Positions 39,728 to 48,877 of a DNA stretch of 58,772 bases are shown in pieces. The notes below the pieces were generated by a model. The model made no database searches. It was not told the origin of the DNA and saw nothing but the letters and a program-made list of their open reading frames with translations. The DNA lies in assembly GCA_022841625.1 (NCBI GenBank), contig JALHRD010000032.1, positions 1 through 58,772 of the forward strand, written 5' to 3'. The DNA comes from Xanthobacteraceae bacterium. Its GTDB lineage: Bacteria; Pseudomonadota; Alphaproteobacteria; Rhizobiales; Xanthobacteraceae. The position numbers were made by a program, and so were the translations under genes. Position 1 is the stretch's first letter. Every line of letters begins with the position of its first letter.

Positions 39728-40585
39728 ATGTCCCGTATCGCTTATGTGAATGGCCGCTATCGGCCCTGGCGCGACGCCATGGTCCATGTCGAGGACCGCG
39801 GCTACCAGTTCTCCGACGGCGTCTATGAGGTCTGCGAGGTAAGGGGTGGACGCTTGGTGGACGAGCGCCGGCACCTGGCGCGGCTGGCGCGCTCGCTTGA
39901 GGCGTTGCGTATCGCGATGCCGATGTCGCCTGCCGCGCTCGGCGTCGTCATGCGTGAAACCGTTCGCCGGAACCGGGTCAGCGATGGAATCCTCTACCTT
40001 CAGATGACCCGCGGCGTGGCGCGGCGCGACCATGCCTTTCCGCCGCCGGGCACGGCGCCGGCGGTGGTGGTCACGGCCCGTTCGCTCGACAGCGCCGGCA
40101 ACGACGCTTCGGCCGAAAACGGCGTTGCGGTCATAACCTTGCCCGACAATCGCTGGGGCAGGGTCGATATCAAATCGGTCGCGCTCTTGCCCAATGTGCT
40201 CGCCAAACAGACGGCCCGCGAGCAAGGCGCGCGGGAAGCCTGGTTGGTGGATCGCGACGGCAACGTGACCGAGGGTTCCTCCAGCAATGCCTGGATTGTT
40301 ACCGGAACTGGAAAGGTGGTCACCCGCCCTGCCGATTCCGCCATTCTTCGCGGCATTACCCGCGACGTGCTGATTGGCGCCATTTCGGTGAAAGGACTGA
40401 CCTTGGAAGAACGGGCGTTTACGGTGGCGGAGGCTTTGGCGGCCAAGGAGGCTTTTCTGACCTCGGCAAGCCAGATTGTGATGCCGGTGGTGCGGATTGA
40501 CGGCAAGCCGGTGGGCGACGGCCGGCCCGGGCCGGTGGCGCGGGCGCTGCGTGCGGCGTTCTACCGCTATGCCGAATCCAGTTGA
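39728..40585 (+). CDS. dat: D-amino-acid aminotransferase (class IV PLP enzyme)
   Basis: 285 residues of the branched-chain/D-amino-acid aminotransferase fold. It starts IAYVNGRYRPWRDAMVHVEDRGYQF-style, typical of D-alanine aminotransferases. The PLP Lys lies in VDIKSVALLP, with GNVTEGSSSNAWIV at the cofactor phosphate site. It interconverts D-Ala and D-Glu with keto acids for peptidoglycan. GAAGGA precedes the ATG. Found just upstream of hfq, the usual place in Rhizobiales. 4-amino-4-deoxychorismate lyase is a less likely alternative. Confidence 0.92.
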   Translation: MSRIAYVNGRYRPWRDAMVHVEDRGYQFSDGVYEVCEVRGGRLVDERRHLARLARSLEALRIAMPMSPAALGVVMRETVRRNRVSDGILYLQMTRGVARRDHAFPPPGTAPAVVVTARSLDSAGNDASAENGVAVITLPDNRWGRVDIKSVALLPNVLAKQTAREQGAREAWLVDRDGNVTEGSSSNAWIVTGTGKVVTRPADSAILRGITRDVLIGAISVKGLTLEERAFTVAEALAAKEAFLTSASQIVMPVVRIDGKPVGDGRPGPVARALRAAFYRYAESS

Positions 40586-40768
40586 TTGCACCGATTTTGA
40601 GCGATTTCGACCCGATTGGCCCCAACTTATGCTTGCACCGCCCATTAGCCTGCCCTGTAATACCAACGTCCAGGCCTCCGTGAGCAATATCCAATAACCA
40701 GGGGCACGGCGGCCCGGCAATATGCCCGCGGTTTTGACAGGCGGGCCAATAAAACTGGGACAACGACA

Positions 40769-41041
40769 ATGGCGGCTGACCGCTCACAAAACTTACAAGA
40801 CACCTTCCTCAACCATGTCCGCAAAGGCAAAACCCCGCTCACGATCTTTCTGGTGAACGGAGTCAAGCTGCAAGGCGTCGTGACATGGTTCGATAACTTC
40901 TGCGTTCTGTTGCGGCGCGATGGTCATTCGCAACTCGTCTACAAGCACGCCATTTCGACCATCATGCCGGGACATCCAATTCAGTTGTTTGACGGCGCCG
41001 ACGAAGCGCCAGAAGCAGCCATCGTCGCGGATAAAGTCTAG
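40769..41041 (+). CDS. hfq: RNA chaperone Hfq
   Basis: 90-residue Sm-like hexameric RNA chaperone for small-RNA regulation. The Sm1 motif is [20 protein letters not shown]-like, with [21 protein letters not shown], and Sm2 is [11 protein letters not shown] short acidic/Ala tail follows. The TAG stop (41039-41041) lies inside the first CTAGTG of a palindromic repeat. TTGACA at 40734 is a candidate -35 box, but no good -10 follows at 17 bases. hflX is downstream, the conserved hfq-hflX order. Confidence 0.97.
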   Translation: MAADRSQNLQDTFLNHVRKGKTPLTIFLVNGVKLQGVVTWFDNFCVLLRRDGHSQLVYKHAISTIMPGHPIQLFDGADEAPEAAIVADKV

Positions 41042-41144
41042 TGCCGCTGCACTAGAATCATAGCGTTGTAGTGCCCCTTGGTTTCCGAAGTTGGTGTCGG
41101 AATGTGCTGCGGGCATAGCGCGATTTTTGGAAACAGGACACCCG
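41038..41144. repeat. CTAG palindrome element E (hfq/hflX)
   Basis: Two dyads. The first is a short perfect hairpin, CTAGTGCCGCTGCACTAG (41038-41055, 7-bp stem), whose TAG is the hfq stop codon. The second is decayed: GTGCCCCTTGGTTTCC near 41072 against GGAAACAGGACACC near 41129-41142, again with an unpaired CTT-like bulge, and TTCCGAAGTT inside resembling element D. Overall a degraded relative of elements A-D. Confidence 0.6.
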
Positions 41145-42521
41145 TTGGAACCACGCCGGTTTGACCAAGATACCGATCGGCCGAGCCATCATGATGGTGC
41201 GGCGACCGGCCGCGCTATTGTTATCGAACCGCTTGTGCGAACGCGCGCAGCGGCGGGATCGCGCCCGCTGCTAAGCCAGCGCTCCGCCGAATCCAAACTT
41301 GACGAAGTGGTCGGATTGGCGCGGGCGATCGAGCTCGATGTCGCATCGTCAGGCATCGTGCCGCTGGGTAGAGTTCGACCGGCGACTTTCATCGGCAGCG
41401 GCAAGGTCGAGGAGATTGCCGGGATTGTGAAAGGCGAGGGCGCCGGCATTGTGGTGATGGACTGCGCGCTGTCGCCGGTCCAACAGCGCAATCTCGAAAA
41501 GGAATGGCAAGCCAAAGTCCTCGATCGCACCGGACTCATTCTTGAAATTTTCGGACGGCGCGCACACACCCGCGAAGGCTCGCTGCAAGTCGAGCTGGCG
41601 CATCTGACTTATCAGAAGAGCCGCCTGGTGCGCTCTTGGACCCATCTCGAACGCCAGCGCGGCGGCTTCGGATTTCTCGGCGGGCCGGGTGAAAGTCAGT
41701 TGGAAACCGACCGACGCCTGATCGAAGAGCGCATTGCGCGCATCGAAACCGACCTCGAAAAGGTCAAGCGCACCCGCAAACTGCACCGCGATAGCCGCAA
41801 ACGGGTGCCTTATCCGATTGTCGCGCTGGTGGGCTACACCAATGCGGGCAAGTCGACGCTGTTCAACCGTCTAACGCGCGCCGGCGTTTTGTCGGCCGAC
41901 ATGTTGTTCGCCACGCTCGACCCGACCTTGCGCGCGGTCGATCTGCCGCACGGTGCGCGCATTATTCTCTCGGATACGGTCGGTTTCATTTCCGATCTCC
42001 CAACCATGCTGGTCGCGGCCTTTCGCGCGACGCTTGAAGAGGTCATCGAAGCCGATGTGATCCTGCATGTGCGCGACGTTTCGCACGACGACGCGGAAGC
42101 GCAACAATACGACGTTCAAGACGTGCTGCAACAGCTTGGGATCGATCCGGGCGAGGGCAAGCGCGTGATCGAGGTCTGGAACAAGATCGACCGGCTCAGC
42201 GAGAGCGATCGGTCTCGGATCGTCAATCTTGCGTCGCGCCGCGACGCGCAAAACCGACCGGTGCCGATATCGGCCGTCACCGGGGAGGGGATCGATCGCC
42301 TCACCGACATGATCGAAACGCGCATTGCGCAAAATCGCACGGTGCTCGACCTGGTGCTTGACGGTGCTGATGGCGCCGGCATCAGTTGGCTGCATCGCAA
42401 TACCGAAGTGCTGTCTCGCAGCAATCAGGACGACGGCATGGTTGCCATGACGGTGCGCATCGATCCAACCAAAGTCGGCGTCGTGCGCGCGAAATTTGGC
42501 GCACCACAGGCCGGCCATTAA
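41145..42521 (+). CDS. hflX: Ribosome-associated GTPase HflX
   Basis: 458 residues. The N-terminal HflX domain shows FIGSGKVEEIAG and the glycine-rich RGGFGFLGGPGESQLE segment before a coiled coil. The GTPase domain (from about residue 222) has G1 GYTNAGKSTLFN, G3 DTVGFISDLP and G4 NKID. It binds 50S/70S ribosomes and helps rescue stalled ones. No ATG is usable: TTG 41145 has CAGGA 6 bases upstream and is taken as start; a TTG at 41091 would lie within the repeat element. Follows hfq. Confidence 0.93.
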   Translation: MEPRRFDQDTDRPSHHDGAATGRAIVIEPLVRTRAAAGSRPLLSQRSAESKLDEVVGLARAIELDVASSGIVPLGRVRPATFIGSGKVEEIAGIVKGEGAGIVVMDCALSPVQQRNLEKEWQAKVLDRTGLILEIFGRRAHTREGSLQVELAHLTYQKSRLVRSWTHLERQRGGFGFLGGPGESQLETDRRLIEERIARIETDLEKVKRTRKLHRDSRKRVPYPIVALVGYTNAGKSTLFNRLTRAGVLSADMLFATLDPTLRAVDLPHGARIILSDTVGFISDLPTMLVAAFRATLEEVIEADVILHVRDVSHDDAEAQQYDVQDVLQQLGIDPGEGKRVIEVWNKIDRLSESDRSRIVNLASRRDAQNRPVPISAVTGEGIDRLTDMIETRIAQNRTVLDLVLDGADGAGISWLHRNTEVLSRSNQDDGMVAMTVRIDPTKVGVVRAKFGAPQAGH

Positions 42522-42620
42522 GGCAGATTAATAGCCGCGCCCCCAACGCGCCGCGATTGCGACGGATGTATCGCCCGGTAATTTCTTAACGCGGTCGCGA
42601 ATAAACGAAACGGCCTCGCG

Positions 42621-43439
42621 TCACTTCTCGGCCGCCTTCGCCGCATCCCAAAGCATGTCCATCTCAGCAAGCGTCGATTGCTCCGGCGTCTTGCCGCGCG
42701 TCGACAAAGCTTCTTCGATCGCCGCAAAACGCCGCTCGAACTTCATGTTGGTGGCGCGCAGCATTGCCTCCGGGTCGGCATCCAGATGCCGCGCGAGGTT
42801 CACCACCGCAAACATCAAATCGCCGACCTCGGCGGCCGCGCCGGCACGCTTGCCGGCCTGCAAATCCGCTTCGATCTCGGCGATCTCTTCGCGAATCTTG
42901 GCCAGGACAGCCATCGGATCGTTCCAATCGAAGCCGACCTTGCTGGCTTTCTGTTGCAGCTTCAATGCACGGGTCAGGGCAGGCAGACCAATCGGCACAT
43001 CGTCAAGCGCCCCACGTGCCCCTGCTCCCTTGGATGTTGCCTTGGATGCCTCTTTGGCGGCCTTCTCCTCGCCCTTGATCCGCTGCCAAAGCCCCGCCAC
43101 CGCCTGCGCCGACAACCCACGCTGGTCGCCAAAGACATGCGGATGGCGCCGGATGAGCTTCTCCGTGATGGCCTCTACGATCCCACCAAAATCGAACGCG
43201 CCTTGCTCCTGGGCCATGCGGGCATGGAACACCACTTGCAGCAGCAGATCGCCCAGTTCGTCACGCAGATCGTCGAGATCGCAACGCGCGATGGCATCCG
43301 CGACCTCATAAGCTTCCTCAAGCGTGTATGGCGCGATACTCGCAAATGTCTGCTCAAGGTCCCAAGGACAACCGCTGCCAGGGGTGCGCAGCGCCGCCAT
43401 GATTTCAAGCAGTCGGGTGATGTCGCGGGAAGGGGACAT
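42621..43439 (-). CDS. mazG: Nucleoside triphosphate pyrophosphohydrolase MazG
   Basis: 272 residues with two tandem all-alpha MazG domains. The first is the better conserved, with TLEEAYEVADAI and LRDELGDLLLQVVFHARM supplying the Glu/Asp metal ligands; the second has EEIAEIEADL and EVGDLMFAVVNLARH. Between them lies a Lys/Ala/Gly-rich insert near residue 140 (EKAAKEASKATSKGAG). It hydrolyses noncanonical NTPs. ATG 43439 (MSPSRDITRLLEIM) matches the family start; longer upstream readings are not supported. Confidence 0.93.
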   Translation of the reverse strand: MSPSRDITRLLEIMAALRTPGSGCPWDLEQTFASIAPYTLEEAYEVADAIARCDLDDLRDELGDLLLQVVFHARMAQEQGAFDFGGIVEAITEKLIRRHPHVFGDQRGLSAQAVAGLWQRIKGEEKAAKEASKATSKGAGARGALDDVPIGLPALTRALKLQQKASKVGFDWNDPMAVLAKIREEIAEIEADLQAGKRAGAAAEVGDLMFAVVNLARHLDADPEAMLRATNMKFERRFAAIEEALSTRGKTPEQSTLAEMDMLWDAAKAAEK

Positions 43440-43525
43440 GGCAAAGCTCGGCGTTGTGATGCTCAGACCAGTCGTATCAGAGCGGCGCGCACCAGATCGA
43501 GCATGCGTTGCGCAAACCCGTACCA

Positions 43526-43570
43526 ACCCCTTAGATTCGCATAAGGTATATTATGGAATATCTCTAAGGG
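43526..43570. other. Nested AT-rich hairpin between mazG and the MBL-fold gene
   Basis: An outer stem CCCTTAGA (43528-43535) pairs with TCTAAGGG (43563-43570); inside it ATATT pairs with AATAT around ATGG. The patch is sharply more AT-rich than its surroundings. It lies 89 bases upstream of the mazG start and beyond the stop of the gene upstream, so it may be promoter/operator DNA for mazG or a transcription end for the MBL-tatD-metG-holB-tmk-dacA-rlpA run. Confidence 0.4.
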
Positions 43571-43610
43571 TGTAGAATGGGGCCTTTTAGCGGGGAAAAC
43601 CGCGCAAAAC

Positions 43611-44414
43611 TCACGCGTCGGCGAGTTCGATGGTCAGGCCGTCATAGGCCGGCTCGACATGCGGCGGCAGCCGGCTGCGCAGCTCGTCATAGTCGAGATC
43701 GGTGTGCAGATTGGTCAAAATAGCGCGTTTCGGTTTGAGGCTTTCGATCCAGTCCAGCGCCTCCGAAACGCATAAATGGCTTGGATGCGGCTTGTCGCGC
43801 AGCGCATCGATAATCCAGACCGACAGCCCTTCCAGCGCCGTGACGCTGTCGGCCGGCAGGCCGTTAAGGTCGCAGGAATAGGCCAGCGTACCGAAGCGGA
43901 AGCCTAGCGACGTGATATCGCCGTGGTCCTGCAGGATCGGCAGCGCCTCGATGGTTCCACCCTGCCCCTCCACCCTGATCGTCCGGTAGGCTTCCATGCG
44001 GTGCTCGCGGACCATCGGCGGATATTCGCTGCCGGGCGCGGCGGTGAAGCAATAGCTGAAGCGTGCATGCATAATTTGCGCGACGCGTTCGTCGAGCCAG
44101 ACCGGAACGCGTTTGCGGCGGTTGATAAAGAGGCCGCGCAGATCGTCGATGCCGTGGGTATGGTCGGCGTGCTCGTGGGTGAACAAGACGGCATCGACCC
44201 AGTCGACATTGGCATCGAGCAATTGTTCGCGCAGGTCCGGCGATGTGTCGACCAGGACGCGGGTGACGCCGTCAGGTCCGCGCCGCTCGACCAGAAACGA
44301 GGTCCGGCGGCGGCGGTTTTTGGGATTGTTGGGGTCGCATACGCCCCAGCCCAGCGCCGGTCGCGGGACCCCGCCGGATGAGCCACAGCCGAGGATGCTG
44401 AAACGCAGTGTCAT
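43611..44414 (-). CDS. MBL-fold metallo-hydrolase (PhnP-like)
   Basis: 267 residues of the metallo-beta-lactamase fold. It begins with the ILGCGSSGGVPRPALGWGVCDP block of PhnP/RNase Z-like phosphodiesterases and has the zinc motif FTHEHADHTHGID, with a later metal-ligand block QDHGDI and NLHTDLDYD near the end. A cyclic nucleotide or phosphodiester substrate is likely but not determined. Its start overlaps the tatD stop (ATGA at 44411-44414). This tatD-MBL pairing is standard in Rhizobiales. Confidence 0.92.
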   Translation of the reverse strand: MTLRFSILGCGSSGGVPRPALGWGVCDPNNPKNRRRRTSFLVERRGPDGVTRVLVDTSPDLREQLLDANVDWVDAVLFTHEHADHTHGIDDLRGLFINRRKRVPVWLDERVAQIMHARFSYCFTAAPGSEYPPMVREHRMEAYRTIRVEGQGGTIEALPILQDHGDITSLGFRFGTLAYSCDLNGLPADSVTALEGLSVWIIDALRDKPHPSHLCVSEALDWIESLKPKRAILTNLHTDLDYDELRSRLPPHVEPAYDGLTIELADA

Positions 44415-45208
44415 GCGACGGCCGCCGTGTGGGGGCGCGGAACTTTATTAAACAGCCGGAAGAAATTGTCGGTGGTTTGACGTGCGAGTTCGTCGAATGC
44501 GACGCCGCGGGTGTCGGCCAGGACTTTGGCGGTTTCAACCACATGGGCCGGTTCGTTGCGCTTGCCGCGAAAGCGCCCGGGCGCGAGATAAGGCGCGTCG
44601 GTTTCGACCAGAATACGGTCGGCCGGCAGGCTGGCGGCAATATCGCGCAGTGCTTGCGAATTTTTGAAGGTGACAATCCCGGTAAAGGAGATTGAGAGCC
44701 CGAGCGCGATGGCGCGCCGCGCTAGATCGGGACCGCCGGTGAAACAATGCAACACCGCGGGGAACGCCCCCTTCCCGGTTTCTTCTTCCAGGATCCGCGC
44801 CATATCGTCGTCGGCTTCGCGCGAATGGATCACCAGCGGCAGGCCGGTCGCGCGCGCCGCGGCGATGTGATTGCGAAAGCCCCGCTCCTGCGCATCGCGC
44901 GGACTGAAATCGTAGTGATAATCGAGCCCGGCCTCGCCGATCGCCACGACTTTCGGATGGTTGGTGTAGGCGACCAAGTCGGCAGTCGCGATGTCGGGTT
45001 CTTCGTGGGCGTTATGCGGGTGGGTGCCGATCGAGCAGAAAATGTCGGGATAGCGCTCCGCGATGCTGACGAGCTCCGCGTGTTTTTTCACGCGCGTCGA
45101 AATCGTCACCATCCGACCGACGCCGGCTTGTTTGGCGCGCTCGACAATGGCGTCGAGTTCGCCGGCGAAATCCGGAAAATCGAGATGACAGTGGCTATCC
45201 ACCAGCAT
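44411..45208 (-). CDS. tatD: TatD-family metal-dependent hydrolase/DNase
   Basis: 265-residue TIM-barrel amidohydrolase. Metal ligands are visible in DSHCHLDFPDF, GEAGLDYHYD, VIHSREADDD, LHCFTGG and VETDAPYLAP. Family members have 3'-5' DNase activity. The ATG at 45208 is 2 bases after the metG stop; a GTG at 45214 overlapping that stop is an alternative. Part of the minus-strand run metG-tatD-MBL. Confidence 0.95.
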   Translation of the reverse strand: MLVDSHCHLDFPDFAGELDAIVERAKQAGVGRMVTISTRVKKHAELVSIAERYPDIFCSIGTHPHNAHEEPDIATADLVAYTNHPKVVAIGEAGLDYHYDFSPRDAQERGFRNHIAAARATGLPLVIHSREADDDMARILEEETGKGAFPAVLHCFTGGPDLARRAIALGLSISFTGIVTFKNSQALRDIAASLPADRILVETDAPYLAPGRFRGKRNEPAHVVETAKVLADTRGVAFDELARQTTDNFFRLFNKVPRPHTAAVA

Positions 45209-45210
45209 CG

Positions 45211-47034
45211 TCACGTCGCGGCGACCTCGGGTTCGATATAGCGCGGAAACACTGCCGCGGGCGCCGGCAGGGCCGTCTGCGGCGCGATCCGATGCGCTGC
45301 GCCAAGCGCGGCAAAGCTGCGCGCACCAACCGGAATCGCCAACAGATCGAGCAGTTTTGCGGCCGCGGTCGGGACGAATGGCTGCGCCAGGATGGCGACC
45401 TGACGAATCGCCTCGGCGGTCACATAGAGCACCGTGCCCTGGCGTTGCGGATCGGTCTTGGCCAGTGCCCAAGGCGCTTCGCCGGCGAAATAACGATTGG
45501 CGTCGGCGACCACCGCCCAGACCGCATTGAGCACCTGGTGCAATTGCTGGGTCTTCATGGCGTCGCGGGCCTTGCCGATCATGGCGTCGGCCGCCGCCAG
45601 AATGGCGCGGTCATTGTCGCTGAACGCCCCCGGCTGCGGCAGCACGCCGCCGCGCTGCTTGCCGATCATCGACAGCGAGCGCTGCGCCAGATTGCCGAGG
45701 TCGTTGGCGAGATCGGCATTGATGCGATTGACAATCGCTTCGTGGCTGTAGTGGCCGTCCTGCCCGAACGGAATCTCGCGCAGCAGGAAGTAGCGCAATT
45801 GATCGACGCCATAGGCGTCCGCGAGCCCGAATGGATCGACCACATTACCGAGCGACTTCGACATTTTCTCGCCGCGGTTGAACAGGAAGCCGTGCGAAAA
45901 AATCCGCCGTGGCACCGCAACCCCGGCCGACATCAGGAACGCCGGCCAATAGACCGCGTGAAAGCGCACGATGTCCTTGCCGATGACATGGAGGTCGGCC
46001 GGCCAATAGCGCTTGAACTTCGGGTCATTCGTATCGGGGAAGCCGACCGCGGTGATGTAATTGGTGAGCGCGTCGACCCACACATACATGATGTGTTTCG
46101 CCTTGCCGACGTCAGCCTTGCCCGGCACCGGAATGCCCCAGTCGAACGTGGTGCGCGAAATCGAGAGGTCTTGCAGGCCGCGCTTGACGAAGCTTGCAAC
46201 TTCGTTGAGCCGCTCCTTGGGCAGCACAAAATCCGGCACATTTTTATAAAGCGCGAGCAGCTTGTCTTGATAGGCGGACAACTTGAAGAAATAGCTCTCC
46301 TCTTCCACCCACTCGACCGGCGTGCCCTGTGGGCCAAGCCGAACGCCATTCTCGGCGACGCGGGTTTCAGCCTCGTCGTAATAGGCTTCGTCGCGCACCG
46401 AATACCAGCCGGAATATTTCGACAGGTAGATGTCGCCGTTCTTCGCCATGCGCTGCCAGATCGCTTGCGATGAGCGGACATGCCGTTCGTCCGTGGTGCG
46501 GATGAAATCGTCGTTCGAGCAATTCAGGCGTTCCACCATCGCCTGAAAGCGCGGCACATTGCGCGCAACCAGATCGCGCGGCGTGACGCCTTCGCGATTG
46601 GCGGTTTGCAGCATCTTGATGCCGTGCTCGTCGGTGCCGGTCAGGAAATAGGTGTCGTAGCCGTCAAGCCGCATGAAGCGGGCGATCGCATCGGTCGCGA
46701 TCGCTTCATAGGCGTGGCCGATATGCGGCGCGCCATTGGGATAAGAGATCGCAGTGGTGATGTAGTAACGCGGCGCCGTGGCGCCGGCGGGTCGCGGCGA
46801 GGCCGGCCGCGATGCTGACTGCGATGCCTGTCGCGGCTTGGACCTACCGACCTTCGGCGCTTTGGATTTGACGGCGGCGCGCTTCGATTTCTTGGCGGCA
46901 GACCGGCGCGAAGCACTTCCTTTGACGGATGCCTTCCGCTTCTTATTTTTTTGGACGGCCTTCTTTTTCGCGGCTTTGGCCGGAGCGGTTCTCCGCTTGG
47001 CCCTCTTGGTTTTCGATGGTTTTTTCTTAGCCAT
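45211..47034 (-). CDS. metG: Methionyl-tRNA synthetase with long Lys-rich N-terminal extension
   Basis: 607 residues. Residues 1-88 are a low-complexity Lys/Arg/Ala/Ser extension with no Met after the first; the class I synthetase core starts at about 89 ([15 protein letters not shown]) with HIGH at 104-107 and KMSKS as EKMSKSLGN. The knuckle region has [13 protein letters not shown] in place of zinc Cys pairs, so this is a zinc-free type. It lacks the C-terminal tRNA-binding domain; the basic tail may compensate. Upstream of tatD, downstream of holB. Confidence 0.95.
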   Translation of the reverse strand: MAKKKPSKTKRAKRRTAPAKAAKKKAVQKNKKRKASVKGSASRRSAAKKSKRAAVKSKAPKVGRSKPRQASQSASRPASPRPAGATAPRYYITTAISYPNGAPHIGHAYEAIATDAIARFMRLDGYDTYFLTGTDEHGIKMLQTANREGVTPRDLVARNVPRFQAMVERLNCSNDDFIRTTDERHVRSSQAIWQRMAKNGDIYLSKYSGWYSVRDEAYYDEAETRVAENGVRLGPQGTPVEWVEEESYFFKLSAYQDKLLALYKNVPDFVLPKERLNEVASFVKRGLQDLSISRTTFDWGIPVPGKADVGKAKHIMYVWVDALTNYITAVGFPDTNDPKFKRYWPADLHVIGKDIVRFHAVYWPAFLMSAGVAVPRRIFSHGFLFNRGEKMSKSLGNVVDPFGLADAYGVDQLRYFLLREIPFGQDGHYSHEAIVNRINADLANDLGNLAQRSLSMIGKQRGGVLPQPGAFSDNDRAILAAADAMIGKARDAMKTQQLHQVLNAVWAVVADANRYFAGEAPWALAKTDPQRQGTVLYVTAEAIRQVAILAQPFVPTAAAKLLDLLAIPVGARSFAALGAAHRIAPQTALPAPAAVFPRYIEPEVAAT

Positions 47035-47139
47035 GACGGGCCGAAAATCTCGCGAGCACTGGGTTGAGCGAAGCGGACGCCAAGCGCGGAGCGCTTGGTT
47101 CCGTGCGCGGTCCAGCCATGACGATTCCGTCCCCGGGTG

Positions 47140-48177
47140 TCAACGGCGCTCGACCTCGGCCAGCCAGCCGAAGACCGAAAACACCAATGGCTTGCGGTCG
47201 AGATTGTAGGTGTCGGCGTCGCGCGCGGCCCGGTTGACCTTGTCCCAGGCTTCGGCGATCCGCATCAGCCGACCGTTCTCCGCCGGCCCGTTGGCGGCCC
47301 GCGTTTCAAGCCAGGCATTGACGGCGTCGACAAAGGCTTCGAGCCGCTGTGGCTCCGAGCCGCCGAGCGCTTCGCCCAGCGTATGCAGCGCACGCGGATC
47401 GAGCGCCGGCAACCGCTCAAGCTGCGCGGCAACCTGCCGGCGCAGTTCAAGCGCCGGCCCGTCCAACAGCGACAGCGCGCGCCCAATGCTGCCGTCGGCC
47501 TGCGCCGCGGCTTCGCGCAATTCGGCTTCGCCGGCATCGCGGCCGAGGACGCGCGCCACGCCGGTTGCCACCTCGGTTTCCGACAATGGACGCAGGATCA
47601 GGCGCCGGCAGCGCGAGCGGATCGTCGGTAGCAGCCGGGCTGGCGCGTGACTCACCAGCAATAGCAGCGCATGCGCCGGCGGCTCCTCAAGGATTTTCAA
47701 AAGCGCATTGGCGGCTTGCGGATATTGCAGTTCGTCGGCGGTGTCGACAATGCACACCCGCCAGCCGCCCTCGCCCGCGGTCGAACCGAAAAATCCCACC
47801 GTCTTGCGAACGTCATCGACCCGGATCACGGTGTATAGCTTGCCGGTTTTTTCGTTGATCGTGCGTTCCAGCACCAAGAGGTCGGGATGCGCTTGGGCTG
47901 CGATCCGCTGCGCGATCGGGTTATCGGTGGCGACGGCCAGCGATTTCGCCTGTTGCACCGCCGCGGCCGTGGGGTCGCGATGCGCCAGCACGAAACGCGC
48001 CGCGCGATAAGCCAGCGTCGCCTTGCCGATCCCGGCCGGGCCGCCGATCAGCCAGGCATGCGGCATGCGCCCGGAACGATAGGCGTCGAGCATGATCCGT
48101 TCGGCGTCGCCGTGTCCGAGGAGTTCGCCGGTGTCGCGTGGTTGCGGTAGCGCGTCGTCGTCCGCTGCGGCGCTCAC
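47140..48177 (-). CDS. holB: DNA polymerase III subunit delta prime
   Basis: 345-residue clamp-loader AAA+ protein. It has a Walker A-like GGPAGIGKATLAYRAARF, a VCIVDTADELQYPQANALLK-type Walker B region (here with QAANALLKILEEPP) and the SRC motif as TIRSRCRRLIL. Together with gamma/tau and delta it loads the beta clamp. GTG 48177 overlaps the tmk stop (GTGA), so the genes are coupled. A tmk-holB-metG-tatD order is conserved in many proteobacteria. Confidence 0.94.
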   Translation of the reverse strand: MSAAADDDALPQPRDTGELLGHGDAERIMLDAYRSGRMPHAWLIGGPAGIGKATLAYRAARFVLAHRDPTAAAVQQAKSLAVATDNPIAQRIAAQAHPDLLVLERTINEKTGKLYTVIRVDDVRKTVGFFGSTAGEGGWRVCIVDTADELQYPQAANALLKILEEPPAHALLLLVSHAPARLLPTIRSRCRRLILRPLSETEVATGVARVLGRDAGEAELREAAAQADGSIGRALSLLDGPALELRRQVAAQLERLPALDPRALHTLGEALGGSEPQRLEAFVDAVNAWLETRAANGPAENGRLMRIAEAWDKVNRAARDADTYNLDRKPLVFSVFGWLAEVERR

Positions 48178-48842
48178 GGCGCGATGCCTTCAAGCCGCAC
48201 CGGCGCGGTTGCCGGGTTAAGCCGCTTGCTGACCACCGCCCAGATTTGCTCCGCAATCGCCTCACGCGAACCGCTGGCGTCGATCAGCACGCAGCGGTTC
48301 GGTTCGCTCATCGCCAAAACGCGAAAGGAGTCGCGCAGCCGCTCGTGGAACTCTTGCCCTTCGTCCTCGAAGCGGTCGACGGCATCGCCGCCACGACGCT
48401 GGGCGGCGCGCGCTAACGCGATTTCGATCGGCGCATCGAGCACGAAGGTGAGATCGGGCCGTAGTTCGCCCACTGTGACGCGCTCCAGCGCCCGCAGCAA
48501 TTGCTCGTCAACCCCGCCGACCGCGCCTTGGTAGACCCGCGTTGAATCGACGAAACGATCGCAAATGACCCAGCGGCCGCGCGCCAGCGCCGGTTCGATG
48601 GTGTTGCGGATATGGTCGTCGCGGGCGGCGGCAAACAGGATCGCCTCGGCCTCCGGCCCCAGTGGCTTCGCCGCGCCCGACAACAGCACATGGCGAATGA
48701 TTTCGGCGCCGGGCGAGCCGCCGGGTTCGCGCGTCAGAACGACACCGACCCCGAAGGCGCCCAGTTTCTGCGCCAGCGTCGCGGCATGGCTGGACTTGCC
48801 GGTGCCCTCGCCACCCTCAAAAGTAATGAAACGTCCGCGCAT
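48174..48842 (-). CDS. tmk: Thymidylate kinase
   Basis: Phosphorylates dTMP to dTDP; 222 residues. P-loop FEGGEGTGKSSHAATLA, the DR motif in WVICDRFVDSTRVYQG, and a LID region ARAAQRRGGDAVDRFE. Translationally coupled to holB by a 4-base overlap; dacA lies 35 bases upstream on the same strand. Standard length for the family. Confidence 0.96.
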   Translation of the reverse strand: MRGRFITFEGGEGTGKSSHAATLAQKLGAFGVGVVLTREPGGSPGAEIIRHVLLSGAAKPLGPEAEAILFAAARDDHIRNTIEPALARGRWVICDRFVDSTRVYQGAVGGVDEQLLRALERVTVGELRPDLTFVLDAPIEIALARAAQRRGGDAVDRFEDEGQEFHERLRDSFRVLAMSEPNRCVLIDASGSREAIAEQIWAVVSKRLNPATAPVRLEGIAP

Positions 48843-48877
48843 CCGCGATGACCGATCGGTTTGGTGATTGCCGTGAA

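Noticed and set aside
45292-46473. 393-residue open frame on the plus strand over metG
   Set aside because: Shadow of metG; composition is Arg/His/Glu-rich and no motif is seen.
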